Shown: one piece after another, positions 8,577 through 17,573 of the stretch
Layout of the letters: the number at the start of each line of letters is the position of its first letter
Position numbering within the stretch: position 1 is the stretch's first letter
Virus record (IMG/VR): IMGVR_UViG_3300050019_000029
Location: 1 to 44,295 of that record
Origin: a virus
DNA length: 44,295 nt
Strand: one strand, 5' to 3'
Translations under genes and position numbers: made by a program
The notes under the pieces: model-generated
Seen by the model: the letters and a program-made list of their open reading frames with translations, nothing else
Told to the model about the DNA's origin: nothing
The model's database searches: none

Positions 8577-10613
8577 ATGGCGAAGAAGCCGACTGTCCTA
8601 GACGACAGCGAAATCATGTCGCGCGTCCTCGCCAAGGCTAAAGACAGCGTTGGTTGGTACGACAGCAAGCTCTCCCGCGAACGCGAACGCGTCCTCAACT
8701 ACTACAACGGCACCTACCCGAAGCGCTCAAGCGATGGTTCATCGTCCTACATCAGCACAGACGTGTACGATAGCGTAGAGACCCTGAAGGCCACCTTGCT
8801 TGAGACGTTCTCATCTGGTGATGAAATTGCCCAGTTCGACCCCGACCAGGATATGGCTGCGGACGACTGCCGCGTTGCCACTGCGTACGCACGCTACGTC
8901 ATCTTCCAAGAGAACCTAGGCCACGAAATCTTCGGAGGCATCATGCACGACGGGCTCAACGCCCGCGTCGGTGTCGCCAAGGTCTACTGGGATAAGAAGT
9001 ATGAAACATCTGAAGAAACCTTTGAAGGTCTTCCGTACGACCACGCGCACGCACTTGCCTCCCACGACGATGTGGACGAGTTCGAAGGCACCCACGATCC
9101 CGCCAGTGACACCTACGCAGGTTCACTGACGCGAAAGAAGGATGCTTCTCACACCTGTATTGATGTTATCGCCCCTGAGGAGTTCATAATAGCTCCCCGG
9201 TCTATCAGCATCCGCAAGGCCAGCTACTGCGGCCATAGGACGACGAAGACCAAGGCTGAGCTGCTTACGATGGGCTACGACAAGACGAAGGTCCGTGACC
9301 TCTCCTCAGAGAGCCCGCACCAAGTTGACTGGACGCTCGAAGCCCTCGCACGAAACAACCCGGTGGAGAGCCAACAGGCCAACGACGATCCCATCCAAGA
9401 TGAGATGGAAGTCGTTCTGCTGTACGAATCCTACGTGCGTATGCAGATCGACAGCAAGAAGGGCGTCAAGCTCTACAAGATTTGTCATGCTGGCGACACC
9501 ATGCTCGATGAACCTGAAGAAGTCGATAAGGCTCCTTTCATCGCCTACGTCCCGCTGCCGATCCCCCACCTGTTCTACGGCAACAGTTTCGCAGGCAGGG
9601 TTATCCCGACGCAGAACGCACGCACTGTGCTTATGCGGGGCGTACTCGACCACACAGCGATCACTACCAACCCGCGTTGGCAAGTCGTCAATGGTGGGCT
9701 TATGAACCCCCGAGAGATGCTTGAGAACCGCATGGGCGGCCTTGTGAACGTCAGACGGCCCGACAGCGTCACCGCACTTCCCCAGAACCCGCTCAACCCT
9801 TACGTCATGAACGTGATGGAGCTGTTGACGGCAAACAACGAGAAGTCCACGGGCGTATCGGCTCTGTCTGCCGGTCTCAACAAGGACGCCATCAGCACCC
9901 AGAACTCTCAGGGCCTGATTGACAACATGATGAAAGCCTCGGGGCAGCGTGCCAAGATTGCGGCTCGTAACTTCGCCTTCGGCTTCTTCGTGCCCCTCAT
10001 GATCGAGGTGGTACGTCTCGGCATCATCCACGACAAGCAGCGCGTCATCGACGTAGCTGGTGCTCCCCTGCAAGTGAACCCGCAGGCCTGGACAGAGCGT
10101 AAGACCGCTTCAGTCTCCCTGCATCTGGGTTACGGCGAGATGGACAAGCTGGCTCAGACTATCGCCCAGACGTACGAGAAGATGTCTAAGGACCCAACCC
10201 TCGCTCCTATCTTCGGACTAGCTCAGAAGTACGAGATGATAATGGATGGCCTCAAGGCCGCAAGGCTCCCAGGAGCTACCAAGTATCTTCTCACTCCCGA
10301 CAAGGCTGCACCGCCCCCGGGACCCGATCCGATCAAGATGGGTGAACTTCAAGTCAAGCAACAGCTCGCACAGGCCGCTCAGACGCAGGCGCAGGCTGCA
10401 GGCGACAAGAACCAGAAGCTCCTCGCAATCGACAGCGAACGTATCAACGTCGACAAGGCGAAGCTCAAGCTCACCTCTATGGATCACGATAGAACCAACG
10501 ACAGACACGACCTCGAAACCGCAGCGAAGATCGACATCGGTCAACGCGAGATGGTGATGCTTGAGAAGGCACCGCCTGCGGCTGAGAAGGCCGTAGTGGC
10601 CCCAAGGAACTAA
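8577..10613 (+). CDS. Portal protein, P22-like
   Basis: The 678-residue protein begins WYDSKLSRERERVLNYYNGTYP, followed by SSYISTDVYDSVETLKATLLETFSSG. This is the characteristic start of P22-type portal proteins, which form the dodecameric DNA gate. The length also fits P22 portals (about 725) better than the T7 connector (about 536). The last 120 residues are helical and rich in Gln, Ala and Lys (VKQQLAQAAQTQAQAAG), matching the portal barrel or crown. It sits between the large terminase and the scaffold genes, as expected. Recognition is by pattern, and I am confident of the role. Confidence 0.93.
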   Translation: MAKKPTVLDDSEIMSRVLAKAKDSVGWYDSKLSRERERVLNYYNGTYPKRSSDGSSSYISTDVYDSVETLKATLLETFSSGDEIAQFDPDQDMAADDCRVATAYARYVIFQENLGHEIFGGIMHDGLNARVGVAKVYWDKKYETSEETFEGLPYDHAHALASHDDVDEFEGTHDPASDTYAGSLTRKKDASHTCIDVIAPEEFIIAPRSISIRKASYCGHRTTKTKAELLTMGYDKTKVRDLSSESPHQVDWTLEALARNNPVESQQANDDPIQDEMEVVLLYESYVRMQIDSKKGVKLYKICHAGDTMLDEPEEVDKAPFIAYVPLPIPHLFYGNSFAGRVIPTQNARTVLMRGVLDHTAITTNPRWQVVNGGLMNPREMLENRMGGLVNVRRPDSVTALPQNPLNPYVMNVMELLTANNEKSTGVSALSAGLNKDAISTQNSQGLIDNMMKASGQRAKIAARNFAFGFFVPLMIEVVRLGIIHDKQRVIDVAGAPLQVNPQAWTERKTASVSLHLGYGEMDKLAQTIAQTYEKMSKDPTLAPIFGLAQKYEMIMDGLKAARLPGATKYLLTPDKAAPPPGPDPIKMGELQVKQQLAQAAQTQAQAAGDKNQKLLAIDSERINVDKAKLKLTSMDHDRTNDRHDLETAAKIDIGQREMVMLEKAPPAAEKAVVAPRN

Positions 10614-10617
10614 TGCT

Positions 10618-11190
10618 GTGACATATGAAGACCTAGTCAACATGCTGCACGGCGTCCACAACTCCATCAGCCCCGGCGCTAACGCCAGCACTCTCATGTC
10701 CCTGCTAGGACGTGGTGGGCTTGGCAGCGCTCTGGCTGGTGGAGCATCCACAGTAGGACAAGGGGGCGACATCCTCAACGACCCCGCCATGCTTGCGCAC
10801 ATCAACAAGGCGTTCACGCCAGCGGCACCATCAAGCGCCACTGGCGCGGCTTGGTCCCAAGGCGGATCACCGATGGCCCAGCTGCCTCCTCAGGCCGGTC
10901 CTGGCCCCGCGCCAGCGCCGCCTGTTCCTGCCCCGCCAGCGCTCTCAGCGCAAGCGATGGCTCCTCAAGTACCCCCGGCAGCACCGCAAGGTGTGCCAAT
11001 GCCCGCCCCAAGACCTCCTGAGGCTCCTCAAGCGCCCCCGGACATGGGCTTCTTCGCCCGCAACGCCGCCATGATGCGTGACCCCAGCTCGGGGACATTC
11101 ATTGATCCGGCGAACGCGGAGCGCGCTCAAGCCTCAGGGCCTGACGTGATCAACAAACTCCTTCAAATGTTCCACAACAAGGACGCATGA
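10618..11190 (+). CDS. Pro/Ala-rich head-module protein of unknown function
   Basis: This protein of 190 residues starts at GTG, five bases after the portal gene. The first 60 residues are helical with Gly-rich turns (LLGRGGLGSALAGGAST). Residues about 75-150 are a disordered Pro/Ala tract (PAPAPPVPAPPALS). The C-terminus returns to a mixed sequence ending in a basic helix. Its stop overlaps the next gene's ATG by four bases. I do not recognise it. Position between portal and scaffold suggests a minor head or assembly protein. Confidence 0.7.
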   Translation: MTYEDLVNMLHGVHNSISPGANASTLMSLLGRGGLGSALAGGASTVGQGGDILNDPAMLAHINKAFTPAAPSSATGAAWSQGGSPMAQLPPQAGPGPAPAPPVPAPPALSAQAMAPQVPPAAPQGVPMPAPRPPEAPQAPPDMGFFARNAAMMRDPSSGTFIDPANAERAQASGPDVINKLLQMFHNKDA

Positions 11191-11528
11191 ACGATACCGA
11201 AATACTGGCTACAGGAGAGCTTTGCGAAGCTCTTCTGGCCAGCGAAGGCTTCAAGACAGTCATGGGCCAGTACGAACTGTCCATCGCTGCCGACATCCTA
11301 GCCACCAAGGCTGAGGACAAAGGACGCCGAGAAGAACTCTATCACTCCCTCTGGGGAGCACGAGGTCTCCTCAGCTTCATGCAGCTCAATGCGAACGCTG
11401 CTGCTTCCATCAAAGCCCCCAAACCCCCCGAAGACGACACCACGGAATACGCCACTCCCGACTACGACTTCAATGTCGAGTACGACGACGAAGGCTTTCC
11501 CCGTGTCAATGAAGAGAACGATTACTGA
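11187..11528 (+). CDS. Small acidic head-module protein, unknown
   Basis: The product has 113 residues, with an N-terminal helical part (EALLASEGFKTVMGQYELSIAADILATKAEDKGRR) and a strongly acidic tail (PPEDDTTEY...VEYDDEGFPRVNEEND). It overlaps its upstream neighbour by four bases and touches the downstream scaffold start by one. The helical half looks like a small packing or completion protein, but I know no family for it. The tight coupling to the scaffold gene suggests a role in capsid assembly. Confidence 0.7.
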   Translation: MNDTEILATGELCEALLASEGFKTVMGQYELSIAADILATKAEDKGRREELYHSLWGARGLLSFMQLNANAAASIKAPKPPEDDTTEYATPDYDFNVEYDDEGFPRVNEENDY

Positions 11529-12631
11529 TGTCTACCATCACTGCAAGTGACGTAGCTACGAACTATGATTTTGATACCACGGCGGCGCTGTCTGATGACG
11601 ACGCCACCAACGCATTCCTGACCAGTTTCAAGATTGACCCTGAAGAGGGCGATGATGAACAGGACGCTCCTAAGAAAAAGAAGCCATCCAAAGAGGTCGA
11701 ACCCACCGAAGACGATGCTGCCAAAGACGAAGGCGCTGAAGACGAGAACTCCGACGAAAGTCCAGAGGACGAAGCTGACAGCGACGAGGACAAGGCAACC
11801 GACAAAGACGACGAAGACGACAAGAGCGATAAGAAGACGTACGTTGACAGCGACGAAACTTACGTAAAGGTCAAAATCGGAGATGAGGAGAAAGAGGTTT
11901 CTGTCAAGGACCTCAAGCGCCTCTACGGCCAAGAAGCATCTCTCACCCGCAAATCGCAAGAAGTCGCGGACCAACGACGAGTAGCTGACGAAGGCGTAGC
12001 CAAGAATGTGGCTGCACTGAACGTCATGCTCGAGAAAGCGAAAGCCAAGGCAGCTCCGTACGCTGCTATTGACTGGCTCGCTGTGTCAAAGAACCCCGCC
12101 ATCTCCGCTGCTGAAGCCTCTGCCCTACGGGATGAAGCTCAGGCCGCGATTGCTGACGTTTCCTTCTTCGAGAAGGACCTCGGCGGTTTGATGACTGCCA
12201 TCGCTGACAAGCAGAAGACTGACTCCGTTGCCCAAGCGAAAGTGTGCATTAGCTCACTCTCTACACCGGGCACCGATGACAAGCCTAATGCTCTGTACAT
12301 CGAAGGCTGGAACGACAAGGTCTATGACGACCTCCGTTCGTTCGCACGCGAGCTTGGCGCTGACGCCAACTCCGTGAACTCCATGGTTGACCCTGTTGCA
12401 TTCAAAGTATTGCACATGGCCATGCAGTTCAAACGAGGCTCCTCGAAGGTCCTCACTGTCAAGACCAATAAGTCCCCCACGAAGATTGTGAAGACTTCTT
12501 CGTCCGCTTCCACGTCCAAAGCTCCAGCATCCACGACTGACCGTAAAAAGGCCATCGCGAACCTGAAGCGCTCGGGCTCTGAAGAGGACGCCGTCAACGC
12601 CTTCATGGCCGGCATGTCTGACAAAGACTAA
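11528..12631 (+). CDS. Putative scaffolding protein
   Basis: The 367 residues include a very acidic segment (about residues 38-110, runs of Asp and Glu broken by KKKKPSK). Then comes a short VKIGDEEKEVSVKDLKRLYGQEASLTRKSQ element, typical of scaffold proteins in P22/SU10-type head modules, and long helices (about 130-260). The tail is Ser/Lys/Thr-rich and basic (KTNKSPTKIVKTSSS, DRKKAIANLKRSGSEEDAV), and may contact the capsid. It lies immediately before the major capsid gene. Composition, element order and position together make scaffold the best call; no catalytic motif is seen. Confidence 0.85.
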   Translation: MSTITASDVATNYDFDTTAALSDDDATNAFLTSFKIDPEEGDDEQDAPKKKKPSKEVEPTEDDAAKDEGAEDENSDESPEDEADSDEDKATDKDDEDDKSDKKTYVDSDETYVKVKIGDEEKEVSVKDLKRLYGQEASLTRKSQEVADQRRVADEGVAKNVAALNVMLEKAKAKAAPYAAIDWLAVSKNPAISAAEASALRDEAQAAIADVSFFEKDLGGLMTAIADKQKTDSVAQAKVCISSLSTPGTDDKPNALYIEGWNDKVYDDLRSFARELGADANSVNSMVDPVAFKVLHMAMQFKRGSSKVLTVKTNKSPTKIVKTSSSASTSKAPASTTDRKKAIANLKRSGSEEDAVNAFMAGMSDKD

Positions 12632-12665
12632 CCCCAACTCCCTCTAAGGAAATCAAAGCTACACA

Positions 12666-13577
12666 ATGGCAACGTATCAAACGTTCCAGCAGATCGGTAT
12701 CAAAGAGAACATCTCTGATATCATCACCAACCTGACGCCCACCAAGACCCCCTTCCAGTCGAACATCGGCACCGAGAAGGTTCACAACGTTCTGTTCCAG
12801 TGGCAGGAAGATTCGCTGCGCGGACAGGCGCTCAACGCGCAGGTCGAAGGCGCTGATCCGTCCTACATCACTGCGAACCCGACCGTCATGCGCAACAACG
12901 TGACGCAGATTCTGAACGAGGCCGTCGTGGTCTCGGATACCGCAGAGACCGTGACTGTCTATGGCCGCGCCAAGGAAATGGCGTACCAGATGCAGAAGTC
13001 GGCTTCGCAGGTCAAGCGCGACCTTGAGCTGTCGCTCATTGGTAACGCTCAGATCCTCGCGACCGGCAACTCCACGACTGCTCGTCAGTTCGCCTCTGCT
13101 CAGCAGCAGGTTTTGGCTGGCAACATCTCGTACGCAGGTGCCGCCACCAACCTGTCCGAAGCCCTCATGCTCACGAACCTTCAGACTTGCTTCACCGCAG
13201 GTGCTACGCCCTCCCGCATTCAGGTCACTCCCTCGAACTCGGTGATCATCGCTGGTTTCGCGGCGGTTACTGGTCGTTACCGCACCATTCCTGGCGCGAG
13301 CACGGGTGAGGACTCGGGCATCGTGAACGTGGTCAACTTCTACGTTTCGCCCTTCGGCGAAGTGAAGATCGAGATCAACCGCTTCATCAAGGCGAAGAAC
13401 ACCCTGGTGTACGATCCCAAGCAGTGGGCTAAGGCCGTGCTGCGTCCGTGGACCCGCGAAGCTCTGGCGAAGACCGGCGACGCGACCAAGCAGATGATCA
13501 TCTCTGAGCAGTCCCTGAAGCATAAGAACTTCGCTGCGTCGGGCTTCATCATCGACAACGCCACGACTGGCTTCTAA
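12666..13577 (+). CDS. Major capsid protein, SU10/DUF5309 type
   Basis: This protein of 303 residues opens QTFQQIGIKENISDIITNLTPTKTPFQSNIG and continues VLFQWQEDSLRG. That is the recognisable N-terminus of the DUF5309 (SU10 major capsid) family, which has the HK97 fold. A middle section, MQKSASQVKRDLELSLIGN, is also typical. It does not resemble T7 gp10. A good ribosome site (ctaagga) sits about 15 nt upstream. Codon use here is the most uniform in the window (C- and G-ending codons), consistent with high expression. The 34-nt gap before it and 170-nt gap after it may allow separate regulation. Confidence 0.93.
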   Translation: MATYQTFQQIGIKENISDIITNLTPTKTPFQSNIGTEKVHNVLFQWQEDSLRGQALNAQVEGADPSYITANPTVMRNNVTQILNEAVVVSDTAETVTVYGRAKEMAYQMQKSASQVKRDLELSLIGNAQILATGNSTTARQFASAQQQVLAGNISYAGAATNLSEALMLTNLQTCFTAGATPSRIQVTPSNSVIIAGFAAVTGRYRTIPGASTGEDSGIVNVVNFYVSPFGEVKIEINRFIKAKNTLVYDPKQWAKAVLRPWTREALAKTGDATKQMIISEQSLKHKNFAASGFIIDNATTGF

Positions 13578-13747
13578 GCCTTCTTTATCTGCGGATCAGA
13601 TGATCTCTGTTCCACAGTGCTCGCGGTTCCGGCGTTGAGTCGGCGCACGGCGAGCCTCATTTCAGTACCTAAGACTTCATACGCACCATGAGACGCAGGG
13701 CTTCCATTAGGAGCCTTGCGCTTTCTCACGACCTCCCATGAAAGCAC

Positions 13748-14083
13748 ATGACCCACGACCCCAAAGTTTACGCGGCAATCGACAACCTCCCTATGTTCGA
13801 CACTCAGGTAGACTTCGATCAGGACAGAAGCACCAATAACCTGATCATCAACCACCACCAATACATTCCCGACAACTTCGTCTCGGACCTCAAGTCCCAC
13901 AAGATGGCCAGCGCCAGTGAGCGCTCCGGCGACATGATGCTCGCCCTGACCGTTCCCGTGAGTGCCATCGAAGACATGTGGACGCAGTACGGCTTCGACG
14001 CCATGAACGCTCCGATTGCTGAAGTCCGCAAGATGCTCCAGCGCCTTCACTTGGACGCGTTCATCGCGACCAACAAAACCTAA
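13748..14083 (+). CDS. Conserved head-module protein after the capsid gene
   Basis: This gene encodes 111 residues. The text (PMFDTQVDFDQDRSTNNLIINHHQYIPDNFVSDLKSHK, then VSAIEDMWTQYGFD..NAPIAEVRKMLQRLHLDAFIATNK) reads as a real, compact protein. I recall similar unnamed proteins just downstream of SU10-type capsid genes, but have no function for them. The 170 nt before it (13578-13747) hold no convincing gene, only a short GGCTT-CT-AAGCC hairpin around the capsid stop and an antisense frame with poor composition. A tRNA gene begins seven bases after its stop. Confidence 0.75.
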   Translation: MTHDPKVYAAIDNLPMFDTQVDFDQDRSTNNLIINHHQYIPDNFVSDLKSHKMASASERSGDMMLALTVPVSAIEDMWTQYGFDAMNAPIAEVRKMLQRLHLDAFIATNKT

Positions 14084-14090
14084 TTACAGT

Positions 14091-14166
14091 AGGTGCGTAG
14101 CTCAGCTGGTAGAGCGCTCGGCTCTGAACCGAGAGGTCGGTGGTTCAACCCCATCCGCGCCCGCCA
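14091..14166 (+). tRNA. tRNA-Gln (anticodon CUG)
   Basis: The cloverleaf can be drawn. The acceptor AGGTGCG pairs with CGCGCCC (one G-U, and an A-C mismatch at the outermost pair). The D arm is GCTC/GAGC with an AGCTGGTA loop. The anticodon stem CTCGG/CCGAG has loop CTCTGAA, giving anticodon CTG at 14124-14126. The T arm is GGTGG/CCATC with TTCAACC. The discriminator is G and the CCA end is encoded (14164-14166). It reads CAG codons, which are frequent in the structural genes. It lies between the capsid-neighbour gene and the adaptor gene. Confidence 0.95.
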
Positions 14167-14190
14167 ACACAACACACATAAAGAGAGACA

Positions 14191-14838
14191 ATGACGCTCG
14201 CAGAAATGACGGCTCAATTCATGAGCCTGATGAACCGTACGGACCTGAAGAGCGACACGGCTCTCGCCACCACCTTCCTCACCCAGGCTATCCTTCGCAT
14301 CCAGCGCGAACTCCGCGTCCCAATGCAGGAAGCCACGATTGTCTACACGGTGCCCAGCACCTATGTGCCCACCGTAGGCCTCGCAATCCCCAACGACTTC
14401 CTAGAACTCATCGGTATCTTCGCTGGTCAGTATCAGGAGGTGCAGCTTCAGCGCACCCAGCTGGGCCTAGCTAAGGACATGGCGGCTAACTGGGCTGGTG
14501 GCAACACCATCAAGTTTGCTCGCATGGGCGGCAATTGGATACTCGGTCCCGCTCCGCTAGTCGGGGACGTCCTCACGATCCAGTACTACGCCTCGTTCCC
14601 GGCGCTCGTGAACCCCACAGACACCAACGTGCTCTCCCTCGTCGCTTGGGACAGCGTCGTCTATGCCGCGCTCTCAGCAGCCTGTGACTACTACAACGAC
14701 GAGCGCGTGGACAAGTTCGAGAAGCGCTACAACCAAATCCTGCAGAACCTCCAGAACATGGCAGACGGTGACGAACTCACCGCTGACGCTGCTGTGGGTC
14801 CTGTCTACGGATGGCCTGACGATGGGAACGACACCTAA
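14191..14838 (+). CDS. Head-tail adaptor, SU10-adaptor/gp4-like
   Basis: The product has 215 residues. The N-terminal helices (MTAQFMSLMNRTDLKSDTALATTFLTQAILRIQRELRVP) and the following IPNDFLELIGIF strand match the SU10 adaptor family, which binds the portal and builds the neck. The C-terminal helices (VVYAALSAACDYYNDERVDKFEKRYNQILQNLQ) complete the fold; the tail is acidic. The role is equivalent to the T7 gp11 gatekeeper, although sequence similarity is to the SU10/P22 side. It follows the tRNA by 24 nt and its stop overlaps the start of the tailspike gene by one base. Confidence 0.85.
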   Translation: MTLAEMTAQFMSLMNRTDLKSDTALATTFLTQAILRIQRELRVPMQEATIVYTVPSTYVPTVGLAIPNDFLELIGIFAGQYQEVQLQRTQLGLAKDMAANWAGGNTIKFARMGGNWILGPAPLVGDVLTIQYYASFPALVNPTDTNVLSLVAWDSVVYAALSAACDYYNDERVDKFEKRYNQILQNLQNMADGDELTADAAVGPVYGWPDDGNDT

Positions 14839-17108
14839 TGGCTAACGGCTCCTTCTACCAGAACGGCCTTCCGCTCAGCACTCTTGAGACCGGCCTAGGC
14901 AACGTGAACCCTGGAGCGCCTGTCGCTAACAAGTCCTCCAGCTCGTTCTACCTGAACGGCACGGCGTACTCGGCCCTCCAGAGTTCTGATACGCTTATGG
15001 CGTCGATTAACGCCCAACTCGCCGCTGCGGTAGCTGCCGCCTCCTCGGCCTTGGGCTCCACGGTACTCCTGAAGGCCAACAGCCTCTCAGATGTAGCGTC
15101 CGTTGCTGCTGCCAAGGCGAACCTAAGCCTCGTGAGCAGCGACGTGGGCCTCGGGAACGCCACGAACACCTCAGACGCCAACAAGCCCGTAAGCACCGCG
15201 CAAGCGACCGCAGACGCTCTTGTGGCCTCGAACGCCGCGACCGCTACGGCCCTCAAAGCCAACATAGCGTCCCCGACGTTCACAGGCGTCGCCTCAGCGC
15301 CCACGGCTGCTGCCAACACGAACAATACTCAGCTCGCCACCACGGCGTACGCTGACGCCATCAACGCGCTGCGCATTTCCTCTGAGGCTCTCAAGGCCCC
15401 CTTGGCGTCCCCGGCTCTCACGGGCGTCCCTGTGGCTCCCACAGCCACGGTTGGCACCAATACCACGCAGCTCGCCACTACGGCTTTCGTGCAGGCAAAC
15501 CCCACTGCGACGGCCTCTACTGCCCCGGCTCATAAGTTCGCTACAGCCATCAGCGGCGCAGGCGCTCTGACCTACACGCAGCCTGACGCAGCGGACATCA
15601 CCTTCACTGCTGCTGGCGGCACCACGCGCTCTGCCAACTCACGCTTCAATGACACCTACAGCGTGATGGACTACGGGGCGGACCCGACCGGCGTTGCAGA
15701 CAGTGCACCAGCGTTTCGTCTAGCCCTTGCTTCTGCTCCCTATGGCGGCAAAGTAACCATCCCGGCGGGCAACTTCCTCCTGAACTCACCTGATCCAGCC
15801 ACGGGTGGCGCAGGCATTCTTGACTTCAGCAACTTCCCCAACAAGAGCATCACACTTGAAGGTGTCGGTTGGAACCTCAAGGTAGGTGGCGTCTATACGG
15901 CCCCCAGCGGATCAATTCTTAGAATTGGTGCCAGCATCCCGACCACCTGTGACTTCCTCTACATTCCTATGAATGACAGGGTCACTGGGCTGCGTCTTAA
16001 AGACTTCGCGGTAGTGGCTGCGGCTGGTGTGTTCAACACTGCTCACGGACGCCACGGTGTCCACATTGATGGAACTACGAACGTCAATGGGTACGTTGAG
16101 TTCTTTACGATGGACAACGTGTTCTGCGACAACATGGCGAACGGCTACTCAGTACTTGTCCAAGGACTGTCTACGGGCAACACCATGATCGACAGCGTCA
16201 TCCGCAATTGTACGCTGATGAATGCGAAGTTCGATTACGTAGCCGACAACATAACGGTCGAAGGCAACGTGTTCGGAGCGAACGCTTTTGGGACGACCAA
16301 CGGCCCCAACACAGGCCTCTACGTCAACCAAGTCAGCGGAGCCACCTCGTTCCGCATTCTGGGTAATAATTTCGTCAACCAAGACGGTATGATCGTTATT
16401 GCCTCTGCACTGTCACCGATCATCCAGAACAATGAGTTCGAACAGAACCCTGGCGCTAACGCACATGGTGCTCTGGTTGATCTTTCTGGTGGTATTGGGA
16501 CAGGCGTAATTGGCGCTATCATTACTGGGAGCAGCATAGCTCAGAACAGCACCACAGCCTCCTACCCCCCGATCAACCTTGGGACCACTGTAGGAACGCA
16601 GGTATTCGGGAACACCATCCGTGTTCCGTCCGCCTACGCGCATGTGACTATCGGCTCTGGCTCTTCTAGGACGCTCATAGGTCACAACCTCTGCTTCACC
16701 TCAGGCTCAGCTAGCGACATGCTCGTCACTGACGGAGGCTCCCTCACTGAAAATGACTGCGTATGGAAGACCTACACGCCAACGATCACGGCAGACGCAG
16801 GGACGTTCACGACTGTCTCTGCAACTGGTGCGTATCGCGTTCTAGGTAAGCTCCTGTTCTTTGAACAAGACATCACCATCACGACGGTAGGCTCGGCATC
16901 GGGCGCGGTACACGCAACCCTTCCTGCGGGCTTCACAGCCAAGCGTAACGGCTCTGCGTCTGGGAAAGAGTTTGCGACAAACGGCTTTATGTTGGGCGTG
17001 GTTATACAAGCCACTTTTGGCGCAACTGTCATCAGCAAATACGACAACACCTCGATCATCGGTGCTGGTGCTGAACTCGTCATCAGCGGCTGCATTGAAA
17101 TAACATAA
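14838..17108 (+). CDS. Tailspike with pectate-lyase (beta-helix) fold
   Basis: This protein of 756 residues is probably a surface polysaccharide-binding or -cleaving spike. The N-terminal 60 residues would attach to the virion. Residues about 95-225 contain two tail-fibre repeats of the form SPTFTGVASAPTAAANTNNTQLATTAYA and SPALTGVPVAPTATVGTNTTQLATTAFV. At about 275 comes YGADPTGVADSAPAFRLAL, the hallmark start of the pectate lyase superfamily 3 beta-helix, which runs with many NN/GN turns to about residue 630. A short C-terminal beta domain follows. Catalytic residues cannot be assigned by eye. It is one of three or four candidate receptor-binding proteins in this genome. Confidence 0.9.
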   Translation: MANGSFYQNGLPLSTLETGLGNVNPGAPVANKSSSSFYLNGTAYSALQSSDTLMASINAQLAAAVAAASSALGSTVLLKANSLSDVASVAAAKANLSLVSSDVGLGNATNTSDANKPVSTAQATADALVASNAATATALKANIASPTFTGVASAPTAAANTNNTQLATTAYADAINALRISSEALKAPLASPALTGVPVAPTATVGTNTTQLATTAFVQANPTATASTAPAHKFATAISGAGALTYTQPDAADITFTAAGGTTRSANSRFNDTYSVMDYGADPTGVADSAPAFRLALASAPYGGKVTIPAGNFLLNSPDPATGGAGILDFSNFPNKSITLEGVGWNLKVGGVYTAPSGSILRIGASIPTTCDFLYIPMNDRVTGLRLKDFAVVAAAGVFNTAHGRHGVHIDGTTNVNGYVEFFTMDNVFCDNMANGYSVLVQGLSTGNTMIDSVIRNCTLMNAKFDYVADNITVEGNVFGANAFGTTNGPNTGLYVNQVSGATSFRILGNNFVNQDGMIVIASALSPIIQNNEFEQNPGANAHGALVDLSGGIGTGVIGAIITGSSIAQNSTTASYPPINLGTTVGTQVFGNTIRVPSAYAHVTIGSGSSRTLIGHNLCFTSGSASDMLVTDGGSLTENDCVWKTYTPTITADAGTFTTVSATGAYRVLGKLLFFEQDITITTVGSASGAVHATLPAGFTAKRNGSASGKEFATNGFMLGVVIQATFGATVISKYDNTSIIGAGAELVISGCIEIT

Positions 17109-17114
17109 GGCACC

Positions 17115-17573
17115 ATGGCTAACCTAAAGAACGCAGGCGCAGCCTTCGTGATCTGCGCCACGTTGGTTGCGGGTTTCGAGGGCCTCGCCACTCACACCTA
17201 TCACGATACACTCGCTCACGGACTGCCCACGATCTGCTACGGCGAGACAGAAGGCGTAAAGATGAGCGATGTCTACACTCCTCAGGAGTGCATGGACATG
17301 CTCGCCGCTAAGCTCCCACGCTACTGGTCCGAGATTGCCAAGTGCATCAAGGTCCCGGTGAGCGCTAACGAGCAGGCAGCATACACGAGCTTTGCGTACA
17401 ACGTGGGCTCCGCAGGCTTCTGCCACTCCACGACTGTGCGCAAGCTCAACGCTGGAAACCACACTGGAGCGTGTAACGCCCTGATGGCTTGGGATCGCGC
17501 AAGTGGCCACGAGGTCACAGGCCTCAAGCGCCGACGCGTCGCTGAGCGCGAACTCTGCCTCAAAGGATTGTAA
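17115..17573 (+). CDS. SAR endolysin (GH24 lysozyme)
   Basis: The 152-residue enzyme cuts the glycan chains of peptidoglycan at lysis. The N-terminus KNAGAAFVICATLVAG is a weakly hydrophobic, Gly/Ala-rich signal-anchor-release segment, so the enzyme would be exported by Sec and held inactive in the membrane. The catalytic Glu is in GFEGL (E22), followed by Asp31 and Thr39 in a YHDTLAHGLPTICYGET stretch; the Asp-Thr gap is two residues longer than in T4 lysozyme, as in some SAR enzymes. VPVSANEQAAYTSFAYNVGSAGF and the WDRASG helix confirm the family. It starts the lysis cassette and is coupled to the inner spanin by one base. Confidence 0.92.
   Translation: MANLKNAGAAFVICATLVAGFEGLATHTYHDTLAHGLPTICYGETEGVKMSDVYTPQECMDMLAAKLPRYWSEIAKCIKVPVSANEQAAYTSFAYNVGSAGFCHSTTVRKLNAGNHTGACNALMAWDRASGHEVTGLKRRRVAERELCLKGL

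Noticed and set aside
9306-10073. 255-codon minus-strand frame inside the portal gene
   Set aside because: It is a complement of a clear portal gene and has no recognisable protein features.
13574-14050. 158-codon minus-strand frame after the capsid gene
   Set aside because: It is antisense to a convincing rightward gene and rich in His/Val shadow codons.
14091-14166. tRNA-Gln as the integration site
   Set aside because: It is about 20 kb from the integrase gene on the circle and no second partial copy was seen; the region 33641-33932 is a better attP candidate.
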